A stretch of DNA of 47,308 nt from Alphaproteobacteria bacterium (GCA_019235415.1 JAFAKN010000254.1:1-47308), one strand, 5' to 3'; positions 1-8,607 are shown, counted from the first letter of the stretch. Notes: generated by a model not told the origin, from the letters alone. A program made the numbers and translations.

Positions 1-1143
1 GAGGGAGGCGAGCGCGGCGGCGAACGAGCCGATGCCGGTGCTGCGCAACGGCACGTAGCGTTTGCCCATCTGTCGGCAGAGGCGTTTCACCAGCGTCACC
101 GCTTCGTGGCTGACGCAGTCGACCGGGAACATCACGAGGTCGGCCCGGCTCACCAGGCCGCCTAGAAGGCCGCTGCGGTCGTCGACGCCGCCGTCGTGGT
201 GCTGGAAACAGACACCGAGCCGCTCGCTGGCCGCGCGCAGATGGCCGACGCGATCGGTGCGCCCGCCGACATAGAGCAGCGACAGGCCGTCGAGCGACGC
301 CGCGGGCGTTCCTGTCTCGCGTTCAGGCGCGAGAAGCTCGGCTTCGAGCGCCTGCAGTTCCTTGCCCAGCGCCTGCTCACGGCGTCGCAATGTCTCGGTC
401 TCACGGCGCTCGCGCTGCAGCGCCTCGTTGGCGGTCGCCAGCCGCTCCTCGAGCGCGGCGCGCCGACCGGCTTCCCCGCGCAGCCGCCGTTCGAGGCTCG
501 CCACCAGGGGGGCCAGCGCCTCGTCGTCGGCCGTCGTCTCGGCGGGCTGCTCGGCGATCCGGTGCGCTAAAAGCTCGCTCAGGCCGCGGATCCGCTGGTC
601 GCGCGCGGTGATGGCGTCGCGCAGGTGGTCCTGCTGGCGCGCGAGCTTCTGCTTCAGCCGCGCGTTCTCGGCTTCGAGCTCGCTCAGCCGGCGGATGTCC
701 GCCCGGTTCGCCGCGCCGACGAGATGCGACAGCATGTGGACTTCGCCGAACACCTCGCGGACCAAGGCATCGGTGGTGGCGGGATGGGTGAGGGCCGCCC
801 AATAGCCGCCGGGGATCTCGCCCTGCTGGACGGCCTGGCGCCACAGGGCGCGGACCTCGTCGACCGTGCCGGCGGCGTCGAAGCGGGCGATCGCGGCCCG
901 GTGCCGCCGGTCGAGCGCCTTGTGCAGGAGCTTGGCGCGGCCGTCGCGCAGGCCGGCCAGCAGGACGCCTTGGCAGTGCAGGTCGTGATCGCTGCCGCCT
1001 TCGCTCAGCTTGCACTTGGCCACCAGCTGGCACAGCTCGACCGTCGAAAGACAGGTGCCCACGATCGAGCAATGCAAGTGCGACGAGAGCTCCCAGATGC
1101 GCGTGCGGCGCGCGCCGCGCGGGGCCGGCGCCGGCTCGATCAT
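1..1143 (-). CDS. DUF2325 domain protein, C-terminus cut by window edge
   Basis: I read this frame directly on the minus strand; it is open from beyond base 1 to past 1143. The N-terminal part has paired His/Cys motifs (HLHCSIVGTC near residues 21-30 and HDLHCQGV further on). The middle is a charged, coiled-coil-like stretch rich in Arg, Glu and Leu. The C-terminal part is a DUF2325 fold: LLYVGGRTDRVGHLR, then FQHHDGG, then a stretch ending in DCVSHEAVTLVKRLCRQ. The family has no established biochemical role. The start is uncertain: ATG at 1143 lacks a clear ribosome site, the frame stays open upstream, and the preceding residues (LPQLTIERLPLR) look protein-like, so a GTG at 1185 or 1242 is possible. 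It is divergent from the Mop-domain gene and shares with it a control region containing a ModE-box-like dyad, so a molybdenum-linked role is an inference from context. Confidence 0.82.
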   Translation of the reverse strand, partial: MIEPAPAPRGARRTRIWELSSHLHCSIVGTCLSTVELCQLVAKCKLSEGGSDHDLHCQGVLLAGLRDGRAKLLHKALDRRHRAAIARFDAAGTVDEVRALWRQAVQQGEIPGGYWAALTHPATTDALVREVFGEVHMLSHLVGAANRADIRRLSELEAENARLKQKLARQQDHLRDAITARDQRIRGLSELLAHRIAEQPAETTADDEALAPLVASLERRLRGEAGRRAALEERLATANEALQRERRETETLRRREQALGKELQALEAELLAPERETGTPAASLDGLSLLYVGGRTDRVGHLRAASERLGVCFQHHDGGVDDRSGLLGGLVSRADLVMFPVDCVSHEAVTLVKRLCRQMGKRYVPLRSTGIGSFAAALASL

Positions 1144-1246
1144 GCGCAGCGGCAGGCGTTCGATGGTCAGCTGAGGCAAGCCCACCGCCGCGCCGGCCCG
1201 CGGGCGCAGGGTCCAAGGATCGAGGCGAAGCGAGGCGGTCACGATA

Positions 1247-1270
1247 CGATGTATTCCATAGGATATAACG
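1247..1270. promoter_or_regulatory. ModE-box-like operator between DUF2325 and mop genes
   Basis: The core reads CGATGTATT-N6-GATATAACG, close to the ModE/Mo-box pattern CGnTATATA-N6-TATATAnCG with the same arm lengths and spacing; about three conserved positions differ. It sits inside a wider imperfect dyad (1240-1277) whose outer arms CACGAT and ATCGTG are perfect. The area is AT-rich compared with its surroundings. It lies about 105 bases before the DUF2325 ATG and 131 bases before the molbindin GTG, so it could control either gene. That it binds a ModE-type protein is inferred from the match and from the molybdenum-related neighbours. Confidence 0.5.
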
Positions 1271-1400
1271 CATCGTGTCAGACCGCGACCGCGGGGGCAA
1301 GGGCGGCCGCCACGCGCGGTTCTGCGGTTGCCAGGGAAGCCGCGGCCTGCTCCAATGGGCGCTGCATTCAGACCGATACAACGCGTGGAAGGAGCTCAGC

Positions 1401-1610
1401 GTGAAGATCAGCGCCAGGAACCGCCTCAAGGGCAGGATCGTCGAGGTCAAGAAAGGGGCGACCACCGCGCATGTCCGGCTGGACGTGAACGGCACCATCG
1501 TCACTGCCTCGATCACCAACGAGGCGGTCGACGAGCTCGGCCTCAAGGCCGGGCAGGAGGCCTACGCCATCATCAAGGCGTCCGACGTGATGATGGGCCT
1601 CGACGGCTGA
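1401..1610 (+). CDS. Molbindin: single Mop (molybdate-binding) domain protein
   Basis: This 69-residue protein is one Mop/TOBE domain: KISARNRLKGRI at the start, then VKKGATTAHVRLDV, then ASITNEAVDELGLKAGQEAYAIIKASDVMMGL. Molbindins of this length assemble into hexamers that bind several molybdate or tungstate oxyanions in the cytoplasm, buffering or delivering molybdenum for cofactor synthesis. I chose the GTG at 1401 because AAGGAG lies six bases upstream and the domain begins right there; a longer frame from 1275 would add an unlikely Arg/Gly-rich tail. It stops four bases before trmO, so the two are probably co-transcribed. A ModE-like HTH gene lies about 600 bases downstream on the other strand. 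Confidence 0.9.
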   Translation: MKISARNRLKGRIVEVKKGATTAHVRLDVNGTIVTASITNEAVDELGLKAGQEAYAIIKASDVMMGLDG

Positions 1611-1614
1611 GCCG

Positions 1615-2112
1615 ATGGTCCGCCTGAACGAGGTCCGTCCCGGCGAAGTCGCGATCGAGTTGCCGGACCGCACCGACGCCGAGATCTATTTCATCGGTCG
1701 CATCCATACGCCATGGACCGACCGGTTGACCTGTCCGCGGCAGGGCCGGCTGGATGGCCCGACTTGCCGGATCGAGGTCTTCCCGCCGTGGGACAAGGGG
1801 CTCGACAGCGTGGCGGGGCTCGAGCGGTTGGAGGTCCTCTATTGGCTGGACCAGTCGCGGCGCGACCTCGCCCTGCAAAGCCCGCGCAGCGACGGGCAGG
1901 CGCGCGGCGTGTTCTCGCTGCGCACGCCGGTGCGGCCCAACCCGATCGGCACGGCGATCGTCCAGCTCCTGAAGGTCGAGGGATCGACGCTGCTGGTGCG
2001 CGGGCTCGACTGCCTCGACGGCACGCCGCTCCTCGACCTCAAGCCCGATCGCAGCCTGTTCAAGCCCTTGGCGCCGGCGCAGGCCGGCGATTTCCAGGTC
2101 GGCGATCCTTAA
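1615..2112 (+). CDS. trmO: tRNA (t6A37) N6-methyltransferase TrmO (TsaA/YaeB family)
   Basis: TrmO uses S-adenosylmethionine to methylate N6-threonylcarbamoyladenosine at position 37 of certain tRNAs, fine-tuning codon reading. The 165-residue length fits the family's catalytic beta-barrel. Family motifs are visible: IGRIHTPW near the N-terminus, CPRQGRLDGPTCRIEVFP, the LYWLDQSRRD segment, RGVFSLRTPVRPNPIG, and GLDCLDGTPLLDLKPD near the C-terminus. The ATG follows the molbindin stop by four bases, suggesting translational coupling, although no functional link between molybdenum and this modification is known to me. A palindromic repeat follows, then the convergent ModE-like gene. Confidence 0.9.
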   Translation: MVRLNEVRPGEVAIELPDRTDAEIYFIGRIHTPWTDRLTCPRQGRLDGPTCRIEVFPPWDKGLDSVAGLERLEVLYWLDQSRRDLALQSPRSDGQARGVFSLRTPVRPNPIGTAIVQLLKVEGSTLLVRGLDCLDGTPLLDLKPDRSLFKPLAPAQAGDFQVGDP

Positions 2113-2144
2113 CACTTAGACGACCACGGGCGTCCCGCCCGCCT

Positions 2145-2213
2145 TGTCATCCCGAGCGTAGCGAGGGATCCTTCCTGTTGCCTCAAAGGTCCCTCGCTGC
2201 GTTCGGGATGACA
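2145..2213. repeat. Dispersed palindromic repeat, family A copy 1
   Basis: The element starts TGTCATCCCGAGCGTAGC and ends with the inverted copy TTCGGGATGACA, with a second inner inverted pair (GAGGGATCC and GGTCCCTC) around a short loop. It could fold into a long hairpin on either strand. Related copies are at 5482-5577 and 17924-18014. This one lies between the convergent trmO and modE-like genes and may act as a two-way terminator. Confidence 0.85.
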
Positions 2214-2234
2214 GCGGGGGCCGGGCTCCGGAAG

Positions 2235-2642
2235 TCAGTGGACTTTCGTCGCCGTCGGCAGGGCCGGGGCGAGCAGGCGGGCGAGCGAGCGCATCTCGGG
2301 CGTCGACGCGCCATAGGCGCGGCGCTCCAGCTCGCGGTAGAGGCGCACGATGTCGTTGCCGGTCTCGGTGACGACGGCGCCGCCGCCACCGCCGCCGCCG
2401 GTCTGGGCGATCACCACCGGCTCGCGGAACATGCGGTTGAGCTCGTCGATCAAGAGCCACGCCTGGCGGTAGGACATCGCCAGCGCGCGGCCGGCGGCCG
2501 AGATCGAGCCGGTCTCGTTGATCAGCTCGAGCAGGCGCACCTTGCCCGGCCCGATCGAGCGCTCGCCGCCGAAATCGATCCGCAGATGCAGCGATGTTTT
2601 AGCCGCAGGCGTTGCCGTGTGCCTGGCCTTGCCTCGTCCCAT
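2235..2642 (-). CDS. ModE-like HTH regulator lacking molybdate-binding domains
   Basis: This 135-residue protein matches the winged-helix N-terminal half of ModE, the molybdate-responsive repressor/activator. Visible are the lead-in LHLRIDFGGERSIGPGKVRLLELI, the helix-turn-helix TGSISAAGRALAMSYRQAWLLIDELN, and the glycine run before AVVTETGNDIVRLYRELE. Full-length ModE (about 260 residues) adds two Mop domains; here the protein ends after the HTH and dimer helix. HTH-only ModE proteins are known. I chose the ATG at 2642 because the sequence before it is not family-like. The separate molbindin gene nearby could supply the molybdate-sensing part, but that is inference. It is divergent from the MFS gene. 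Confidence 0.88.
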   Translation of the reverse strand: MGRGKARHTATPAAKTSLHLRIDFGGERSIGPGKVRLLELINETGSISAAGRALAMSYRQAWLLIDELNRMFREPVVIAQTGGGGGGGAVVTETGNDIVRLYRELERRAYGASTPEMRSLARLLAPALPTATKVH

Positions 2643-2867
2643 CGCCCGATTATGCGATCGAGTCCGGTGCGTTGCCAGTCGTGTCGGAACCAAGCCAAGC
2701 TGGCACAAAGGCCGGCATGGAGCCGGCCCGCTCCCGGCAGCCCGGTTGTCATCGCAGCGCGACAGGCGCAGTATGCGAGCCCTTCAGCATAAAGCAGGCG
2801 TCAGTACGAGTGGTCGGAGTATGTCCGCGTAAACCTGTACCCAATGAAAAAACGGGAGGTTTAGCAG

Positions 2868-4148
2868 ATGTCCGCGTCCGTCACGCCCAAAGCCGTGCCC
2901 TGGTGGAAGGAACCGACCAAGGACCAGTGGTACGCCTACATCGCCGCTTGGCTCGGTTGGACGCTCGATGCGTTCGACTTCACGATCTTCCTGCTGATCA
3001 TGCTGCCGATCTCCCAGGAGTTCGGCGTGCCGATCACGGCGGTTGCGATCGTCTTCACGCTCACCCTGTGGATGCGCCTGGTCGGCGCCACGGCGGCCGG
3101 ATGGATGGGCGATCGGCTGGGGCGGCGCGCGCCGCTCATGATCTCCATCCTTTGGTACTCGATCTGTAACTTCATCGCGGGCTTCTCGCCCACCTTCACC
3201 TTCCTGCTGATATTCCGTACCCTGCTGGGCATCGGCATGGGCGCGGAGTGGCCGGCCGGCGCGGCTCTCGCCATGGAATCGTGGCCGACGCGTTCGCGCG
3301 GATTCATGAGCGGCATCCTGCAAGGCTCATGGGGCCTGGGCTTCGCGCTGTCGGCGCTGGTCTACGGCACGCTCTACGATTCCCTCGGTTGGCGCGGCAT
3401 GCTGTGGATCGGCATCCTGCCGGCGCTGGTCGTGGTCTACATCCGCTTTTTCGTAAAGGAACCGCAGGTGTGGGTCGAGAACAAGCGCCAGCAGGCCGAG
3501 AAGAAGGCCGAGGTCAAGCTGCCGCTGTTCGTGATCTTCAAGCGCCAGCACCTCTACAACACGCTCACGGGCTGCGCCTGGATGGCCTCCGCCTTCTGCG
3601 TCTACTACTCGATCTGGGCGCTGTTCTCGACCTACCTGCAGAAGGAGCTGCAATGGACGCCGGCGATGGTGGCGGTGCCGCTGTTCTGGGCCAACATCGT
3701 AGTCTTCGCCGGCAACGGAATATGGGGCGTGGTCGCCGACAGGTGGGGGCGGAGGCCCGCCATTTACGTGCCGGCGCTGATCGCGATCGTCATCACGCCG
3801 CTCTATCTCTGGACCAAGGATCCGACCCTGGTGATTGGCGGCTTCATCCTCCAGGGCGTCTTCGGCGGCGCAATCTACGGACAGAATCCGAGCTATCTCT
3901 CCGAGCGCTTCCCGACCGAGGTGCGCGCCACCGCGTCGGGCTTCGTCTATCACCAGGGCGCGATCTTCGGCGGCTTCATCGCGCCCGTGCTGAGCTACTT
4001 TGCAGTGGAGCGGGGCATGGGCTTCGCCGTCCCCATGATGGTCAGCACGACCATCTTCCTGGTGCTGGTCGTCGTGTTCGTGGTGATGGGACCTGAGACC
4101 AAGGGCAAGGAGCTCACTGGCGACCTCCTGACGGTGCCTGCGGAATAG
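2868..4148 (+). CDS. MFS transporter, sialate/organic-acid symporter-like (SHS-type)
   Basis: A 426-residue inner-membrane carrier with about twelve hydrophobic segments. The major-facilitator signature GWMGDRLGRRAPL lies between helices 2 and 3 near residue 82, and a second copy-like motif VVADRWGRRPA occurs in the C-terminal half. The opening WLGWTLDAFDFTIF, with acidic residues in helix 1, is typical of the sialate:proton symporter and related lactate/aromatic-acid carriers; these import organic acids with protons. The substrate cannot be read from sequence. GGGAGG lies eight bases before the ATG. It stands alone between the ModE-like gene and the TRAP binding protein, and no catabolic genes are adjacent. 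Confidence 0.85.
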   Translation: MSASVTPKAVPWWKEPTKDQWYAYIAAWLGWTLDAFDFTIFLLIMLPISQEFGVPITAVAIVFTLTLWMRLVGATAAGWMGDRLGRRAPLMISILWYSICNFIAGFSPTFTFLLIFRTLLGIGMGAEWPAGAALAMESWPTRSRGFMSGILQGSWGLGFALSALVYGTLYDSLGWRGMLWIGILPALVVVYIRFFVKEPQVWVENKRQQAEKKAEVKLPLFVIFKRQHLYNTLTGCAWMASAFCVYYSIWALFSTYLQKELQWTPAMVAVPLFWANIVVFAGNGIWGVVADRWGRRPAIYVPALIAIVITPLYLWTKDPTLVIGGFILQGVFGGAIYGQNPSYLSERFPTEVRATASGFVYHQGAIFGGFIAPVLSYFAVERGMGFAVPMMVSTTIFLVLVVVFVVMGPETKGKELTGDLLTVPAE

Positions 4149-4350
4149 TGGAATAGAGCGGGCTGTGGTGGCGCAGGTCACTGCGCCACCGCTGGCGCGC
4201 TCCTTGCCGCGAAGCAGGATCTCCTGCGCATAAGGGAGATCCAATTCGGTCGCATTGCTGTGCGGTCCGAATGCTCTCGATGCCCCGGGGTCGCAATCGA
4301 CGGCGCCTGGAGCGCCGCCTAGAGTTCGCCGGCGCAAACAGGAGGAACAA

Positions 4351-5445
4351 ATGACCATTACCCGCCGGCGCCTTGCGCCCGCTGCTGCCGTAACGTCGTT
4401 TGCGGCGCTCGGTGCCACGGCAGCGTTCGGCCAGCAAACCAACGAAAACGTCAAGTGGCGGCTGACCGCGAGCTTCCCCAAGAGCCTCGACACGCTGTGG
4501 GGCGCGTCGACGACCATCGCGCGCGCGGTCGGCGAGATGACCGACGGCAAGTTCGTGCTGACGACGTTCGGCGCCGGCGAGATCGTGCCCGCCCTGCAGG
4601 TGCTGGATGCGGTGGCCAATGCCACGGTCGAATGCGGCCACACCTACACCGGCTACTACATCGGCAAGAACCCGGCCTTCATCTTCGATGGCTCGCTGCC
4701 GTTCGGGCTGACGCCGCGCATGCACAACGCTTGGATGATGTATGGCGACGGCCGCAAGCTGATGGACGAGATCTACGACAGCTTCGGCGTGGTCTCGCTG
4801 ACGGCCGGCCAAACCGGCGGCCAGATGTTCGGCTGGTTCCGCAAGGAGATCAAAACGCCGGCCGATTTCGTCGGGCTCAAGATGCGCACCGCAGGCTTTG
4901 GCGGCAAGGTGATGGCCAAGCTCGGCGCGGTGCCGCAGCAGATTGCCGGCGGCGACATCTATCCCGCGCTGGAGCGCGGCACCATCGATGCCTGCGAATG
5001 GGTCGGGCCCTACGACGACGAGAAGCTCGGCTTCAACAAGGTCGCCAAGTACTACTACACGCCGGGCGTGATGGAGCTCGAGGCGATCAACGTGTTGATG
5101 GTGAACAAGCAGGCCTGGGCCAGTCTGCCGCCGCGCTATCAAGCGATCCTGAAATACGCCTGCAACTACGCCATGACCGAGATGCTCGCGTCCTACGACG
5201 CCAAGAACGCCACCGCCATCGCGCGCCTGGTCGCCGCCGGCACGCAGCTCTCGGTGCTGCCCGAGGAGGTCGTCAAGGCGCTGCGCATCGCGCTCGAGCA
5301 GGTGCTCGAGGAGGAGGCGGCGCAGAGCGAGCAATTCAAGAAGATCCTGGCCAACTGGCGCGCCTTCCGCGCCGACCAGCACCGCTGGTTCTCGATCGCC
5401 GACACCCGCGCCGAGCTCGCGGTTTATCGGACGGATCGGACTTAG
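4351..5445 (+). CDS. TRAP transporter solute-binding protein (DctP/TakP-like)
   Basis: This 364-residue periplasmic protein would capture an organic acid for a TRAP transporter. It opens with a twin-arginine-style signal (TRRRLAPAAA, then a hydrophobic stretch ending around AFGQQ). The mature part has the DctP pattern: WRLTASFPKSLDTLWGA, TYTGYYIGKNPAF, LKMRTAGFGGKVMAKLGA with the conserved Arg that usually pairs with a substrate carboxylate, and GTIDACEWVGPYDD. The resemblance is to the alpha-keto-acid-binding TakP group. GGAGG lies five bases before ATG 4351; the frame extends upstream but lacks a signal there. No dctQ or dctM membrane subunits are nearby, so its partner must be encoded elsewhere. 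Confidence 0.9.
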   Translation: MTITRRRLAPAAAVTSFAALGATAAFGQQTNENVKWRLTASFPKSLDTLWGASTTIARAVGEMTDGKFVLTTFGAGEIVPALQVLDAVANATVECGHTYTGYYIGKNPAFIFDGSLPFGLTPRMHNAWMMYGDGRKLMDEIYDSFGVVSLTAGQTGGQMFGWFRKEIKTPADFVGLKMRTAGFGGKVMAKLGAVPQQIAGGDIYPALERGTIDACEWVGPYDDEKLGFNKVAKYYYTPGVMELEAINVLMVNKQAWASLPPRYQAILKYACNYAMTEMLASYDAKNATAIARLVAAGTQLSVLPEEVVKALRIALEQVLEEEAAQSEQFKKILANWRAFRADQHRWFSIADTRAELAVYRTDRT

Positions 5446-5481
5446 CTTCTTGCCGGATCGCGGGCCTCCAGGCCCGCCTCA

Positions 5482-5577
5482 TGTCATCCCGAGGCCCCTT
5501 CGCGAAGCTCAGGGTAAACTTCAGCCGAGGGACCTTTCTTGTTGTCGTAAAGGTCCCTCGCTTCGCTCGGGATGACA
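5482..5577. repeat. Dispersed palindromic repeat, family A copy 2
   Basis: It starts TGTCATCCCGAGG and ends CGCTCGGGATGACA, with the inner pair GAGGGACCTTT and AAAGGTCCCTC. Its left arm is longer than in the other copies, carrying an extra segment around 5494-5525. It lies between the convergent dctP-like and rne genes, again at a 3'-to-3' junction. Confidence 0.85.
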
Positions 5578-5616
5578 GAGGAGCGAGCCTTGAGGCTCGC
5601 GGTCCGGCGAGAGGAC

Positions 5617-8607
5617 CTACCGCCGCCACCAGCCGCGTTTGGGGTTGGCGGCCGGGGTGTCGATCACCGGCACGACCGGCACCACGGGCGGGGGCGGAGC
5701 CGTCGGCTCTGGGGCATCCGGCGGGATTTGCGGTGCGGCGGCCGCGACGGGTGGTGCGGGGCGCAGCGCGGGAGGCGCAGCTGGCTCCGGAGGCAGAGGC
5801 ACCTGGACCACCACTGTCGGCTCGTCGCCGAAAGGCGCCTGGTCGAGGGGTATGTGATGTTCGGCGGCGTGCTCGACAGGTTCATCCTGGACGGGCCGAT
5901 CCTGGACGGTCCCACCGCCGAGGGGCCGACCCTCGACAGGTATCGCGACGTTGACCCGCTCAGGCGACGCCTCGCCGTGGGCGTAGCCCTCCTCGTGGCC
6001 CTCCTGATGGCCCTCCTGGTGGCCCTCGTCGGGGCCGTTCTCGCGGCGACGCCGGCGGCCGCCGCGCCGGCCCCGCCGGCGACGGCCACGGTCGCCGTCA
6101 TCGCGGTCGCCCTCGCCGCGCTCCTCGCCGACGCCGTCGGCGTCGGCGTGCGGGGCCTCGCCCTCTGCCTCGCCGTCGGGCTCGCGGCCTTCATCGTCGG
6201 CCTCGCCGATAGGCTCGTCGCCGGTACGATCCTCCTCGCCCATCGCCTGCGGGCGGTCGGCGGCCTCGCCCTCGCCGTCGCGCCGGCCGCGCCGCCGCCG
6301 GCGCCGCCGGCGGCGGCGACCACCGTCGCGACCGTCGGCGTCTTCGTCCTCGCGCTCGCCCGCGTCGGCGGCATCGAAGCCGCCGGCCTCGCTCGACGCT
6401 TGCTCCTCGGCGACCTCATCGTAGCTCGCGCGCGCAGTCTCCAGGGCCGGGCGGTCGCGTTCGTCGCGGCGGCCGCGCACCCGCTCGATCTCGCAGTCGG
6501 CGGCGTGCAGCTCGCTATCGGCCTCGATCGACACCGAGAAGCCATAGCGCAGCTCGACCTCCGACAGCGTGTGGCGCTTCTGGTTCAACAGATAGAGCGC
6601 GACGTTGGGCGGCACGCTGACCACGATCTCGCTCGCCCGCTTGCGCACGCCCTCTTCCTCGACGGCGCGCAGCGCGTGCAGCGCCGCCGATTCGATGGAT
6701 CGGACGCGGCCGGTGCCGGCGCAATGCGGGCAGATCTCGGTCGAATGCTCGAGCAGGCTCGGCCGCAGCCGCTGGCGCGACAGCTCCAGCAGGCCGAAGG
6801 CGGAGATGCGGCCGATCTGGATGCGCGCCCGGTCATGGCGCATGGCATCCTTGACCTTGTGCTCGACCTGGCGCTGGTGGCGCGTCTCCTCCATGTCGAT
6901 GAAGTCGATCACGATCAGCCCGGCGAGGTCGCGCAGCCGCACCTGGCGGGCGATCTCCTCGGCCGCCTCGATATTGGTGCGCACCGCCGTTTCCTCGATG
7001 TTGCGCTCCTTGGTGGCGCGGCCCGAGTTGACGTCGATGGCGACCAGCGCCTCGGTCGGATTGATGACGATGTAGCCGCCGCTCTTCAGCTGCACGACCG
7101 GTGAGTGCATGGCGTCGAACTGGCTTTCCACCTGGTAGCGGTGGAACAACGGGATCGGCTCGCGGTAGAGCTCGACCTTGCCGGCCTGGTGCGGCACCAG
7201 CTGGCGCATGAACTCCGCGGCCGCCTGGTAGCCTGCCTCGCCCTCGACGAGCACCTGCGCGATGTCGGTGTCGTAGACGTCGCGCAGCGAGCGCTTGATG
7301 AGGTCGCCCTCCTCGTAGATCAGCGCCGGCGCCGTCGAGCGCATGGTGAGCTCGCGGATCGAATCCCACAACCGGGTCAGGTATTCGTAGTCACGCTTGA
7401 TGTCGATGGTGCTGCGCTCGAGGCCCGCGGTGCGCAGGATCACGCCCTGGCCTTGCGGCACGTCGAGCTCGCTCAGGACCTCTTTCATGCGCTTGCGGTC
7501 GGCCGGGTTGGAGATCTTGCGCGAGATGCCGCCGCCGCGGCCAGCGTTGGGCATCAGCACGCAATAGCGGCCGGCCAGCGACAGGTAGGTGGTGAGAGCC
7601 GCACCCTTGTTGCCGCGCTCCTCCTTGACGACCTGCACCAACAGGATCTGGCGGCGCTTGATGACTTCTTGGATCTTGTACTGGCGGATCGGGTTACGGC
7701 GCCGACGCTCGCGCGTCTCGCGCTGCTCGATCGCCTCGTCGCCGCCCAGGATCTCGACGACCACGTCCGCCGGCGGCGCGTCCGCGGCATCGGCCATCGC
7801 CTCGCGTTCCGGACCCTCGGGCAGAAGGTTGCCGGGAAGGTCTTTGGCAAGGTCAGTGGGCGTCGGCGGCTCGGCGAGCTCGGCGACCACATCAGCTTCC
7901 GTGGCGCCGGTCGGGATGTCGCTGGGGTCCATCGCCATCACGGCTTGCGCGTGTCCGACGGCTTCCGCAGACTCCTCGGGTTCGGTCGGCGCTTCGAGAC
8001 GCTCGCCGGCGACATCGAAGCCTCGAGGCTGGGCGCTCTGCTCGGGGCTCGTCTCCTCGTTCGGACGAGCGACATCGGCCGGCGACAGCGCGGCATCTGC
8101 GCGGGTTGCCGCCGTCGGCCCGACGGGCGGTTCGTCGCTTGGCGCGACGGCGCCTTCCTCGGCAGCGGCCTGCGGCGCAGCTTCAGGCGTAGCACCCGGC
8201 ACCGCCGACGCGTTCTCCGGCGGCGCGACAGCGGCCAGGTTCTCGGCCTTGACCTCGTCGATGTCGGTCCGATCGACCCGGGTCCGGTGCGGCTCGGGTT
8301 CCTCCTCCGCTTCCGCCTGCAGACGCTGCTGCTCGGCGATCAGCCGTTCGCGATCGGCGACCGGAATCTGATAGTAGTCCGGATGGATTTCGGAGAAGGC
8401 GAGGAACCCGTGCCGGTTGCCGCCGTACTCGACGAACGCCGCCTGCAGCGACGGTTCGATGCGAATGACCTTCGCAAGATAGATATTGCCCTTGAGGGGC
8501 TTGCGGCTCGCGGTCTCGAAGTCGAACTCCTCGAGTCGCGTTCCGTCGACCACGACCACCCGCGTTTCCTCGGGATGGCTCGCATCGATGAGCATGCGCC
8601 GTGCCAT
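5617..8607 (-). CDS. rne: Ribonuclease E
   Basis: RNase E is the essential endoribonuclease that starts mRNA decay and processes rRNA and tRNA precursors. The 996-residue protein has an S1 RNA-binding domain beginning near residue 37, interrupted by an acidic, Ala/Pro/Glu-rich insert of roughly 200 residues (about 90-300), then the catalytic DNase I-like domain. Magnesium ligands are visible at D525 (DVNSG) and D568 (DFIDM), 43 residues apart as in the E. coli enzyme. The zinc-link motif CPHC is at 626-629. The C-terminal third is low-complexity: Arg-rich blocks, a short HQEG repeat and a Pro-rich tail, as expected for a degradosome scaffold. ATG 8607 is chosen because MARRMLIDA starts the family homology and GGGAG precedes it; the open frame extends to 8736. 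Confidence 0.96.
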   Translation of the reverse strand: MARRMLIDASHPEETRVVVVDGTRLEEFDFETASRKPLKGNIYLAKVIRIEPSLQAAFVEYGGNRHGFLAFSEIHPDYYQIPVADRERLIAEQQRLQAEAEEEPEPHRTRVDRTDIDEVKAENLAAVAPPENASAVPGATPEAAPQAAAEEGAVAPSDEPPVGPTAATRADAALSPADVARPNEETSPEQSAQPRGFDVAGERLEAPTEPEESAEAVGHAQAVMAMDPSDIPTGATEADVVAELAEPPTPTDLAKDLPGNLLPEGPEREAMADAADAPPADVVVEILGGDEAIEQRETRERRRRNPIRQYKIQEVIKRRQILLVQVVKEERGNKGAALTTYLSLAGRYCVLMPNAGRGGGISRKISNPADRKRMKEVLSELDVPQGQGVILRTAGLERSTIDIKRDYEYLTRLWDSIRELTMRSTAPALIYEEGDLIKRSLRDVYDTDIAQVLVEGEAGYQAAAEFMRQLVPHQAGKVELYREPIPLFHRYQVESQFDAMHSPVVQLKSGGYIVINPTEALVAIDVNSGRATKERNIEETAVRTNIEAAEEIARQVRLRDLAGLIVIDFIDMEETRHQRQVEHKVKDAMRHDRARIQIGRISAFGLLELSRQRLRPSLLEHSTEICPHCAGTGRVRSIESAALHALRAVEEEGVRKRASEIVVSVPPNVALYLLNQKRHTLSEVELRYGFSVSIEADSELHAADCEIERVRGRRDERDRPALETARASYDEVAEEQASSEAGGFDAADAGEREDEDADGRDGGRRRRRRRRRRGRRDGEGEAADRPQAMGEEDRTGDEPIGEADDEGREPDGEAEGEAPHADADGVGEERGEGDRDDGDRGRRRRGRRGGRRRRRENGPDEGHQEGHQEGHEEGYAHGEASPERVNVAIPVEGRPLGGGTVQDRPVQDEPVEHAAEHHIPLDQAPFGDEPTVVVQVPLPPEPAAPPALRPAPPVAAAAPQIPPDAPEPTAPPPPVVPVVPVIDTPAANPKRGWWRR

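Noticed and set aside
401-1546. Minus-strand open frame overlapping the DUF2325 gene in another frame
   Set aside because: Composition is Arg/Ala/Pro-rich and motif-free; the DUF2325 motifs lie in a different minus-strand frame that runs off the left edge.
2113-2234. Possible peptide HPERSEGS-type product from the family A repeat
   Set aside because: Translation of this repeat in many genomes yields such a peptide by chance; the palindrome has no start signal and is better explained as a DNA or RNA hairpin.
5572-7104. Plus-strand open frame opposite the end of rne
   Set aside because: It is the antisense of the low-complexity RNase E tail and catalytic domain and shows no motif of its own.
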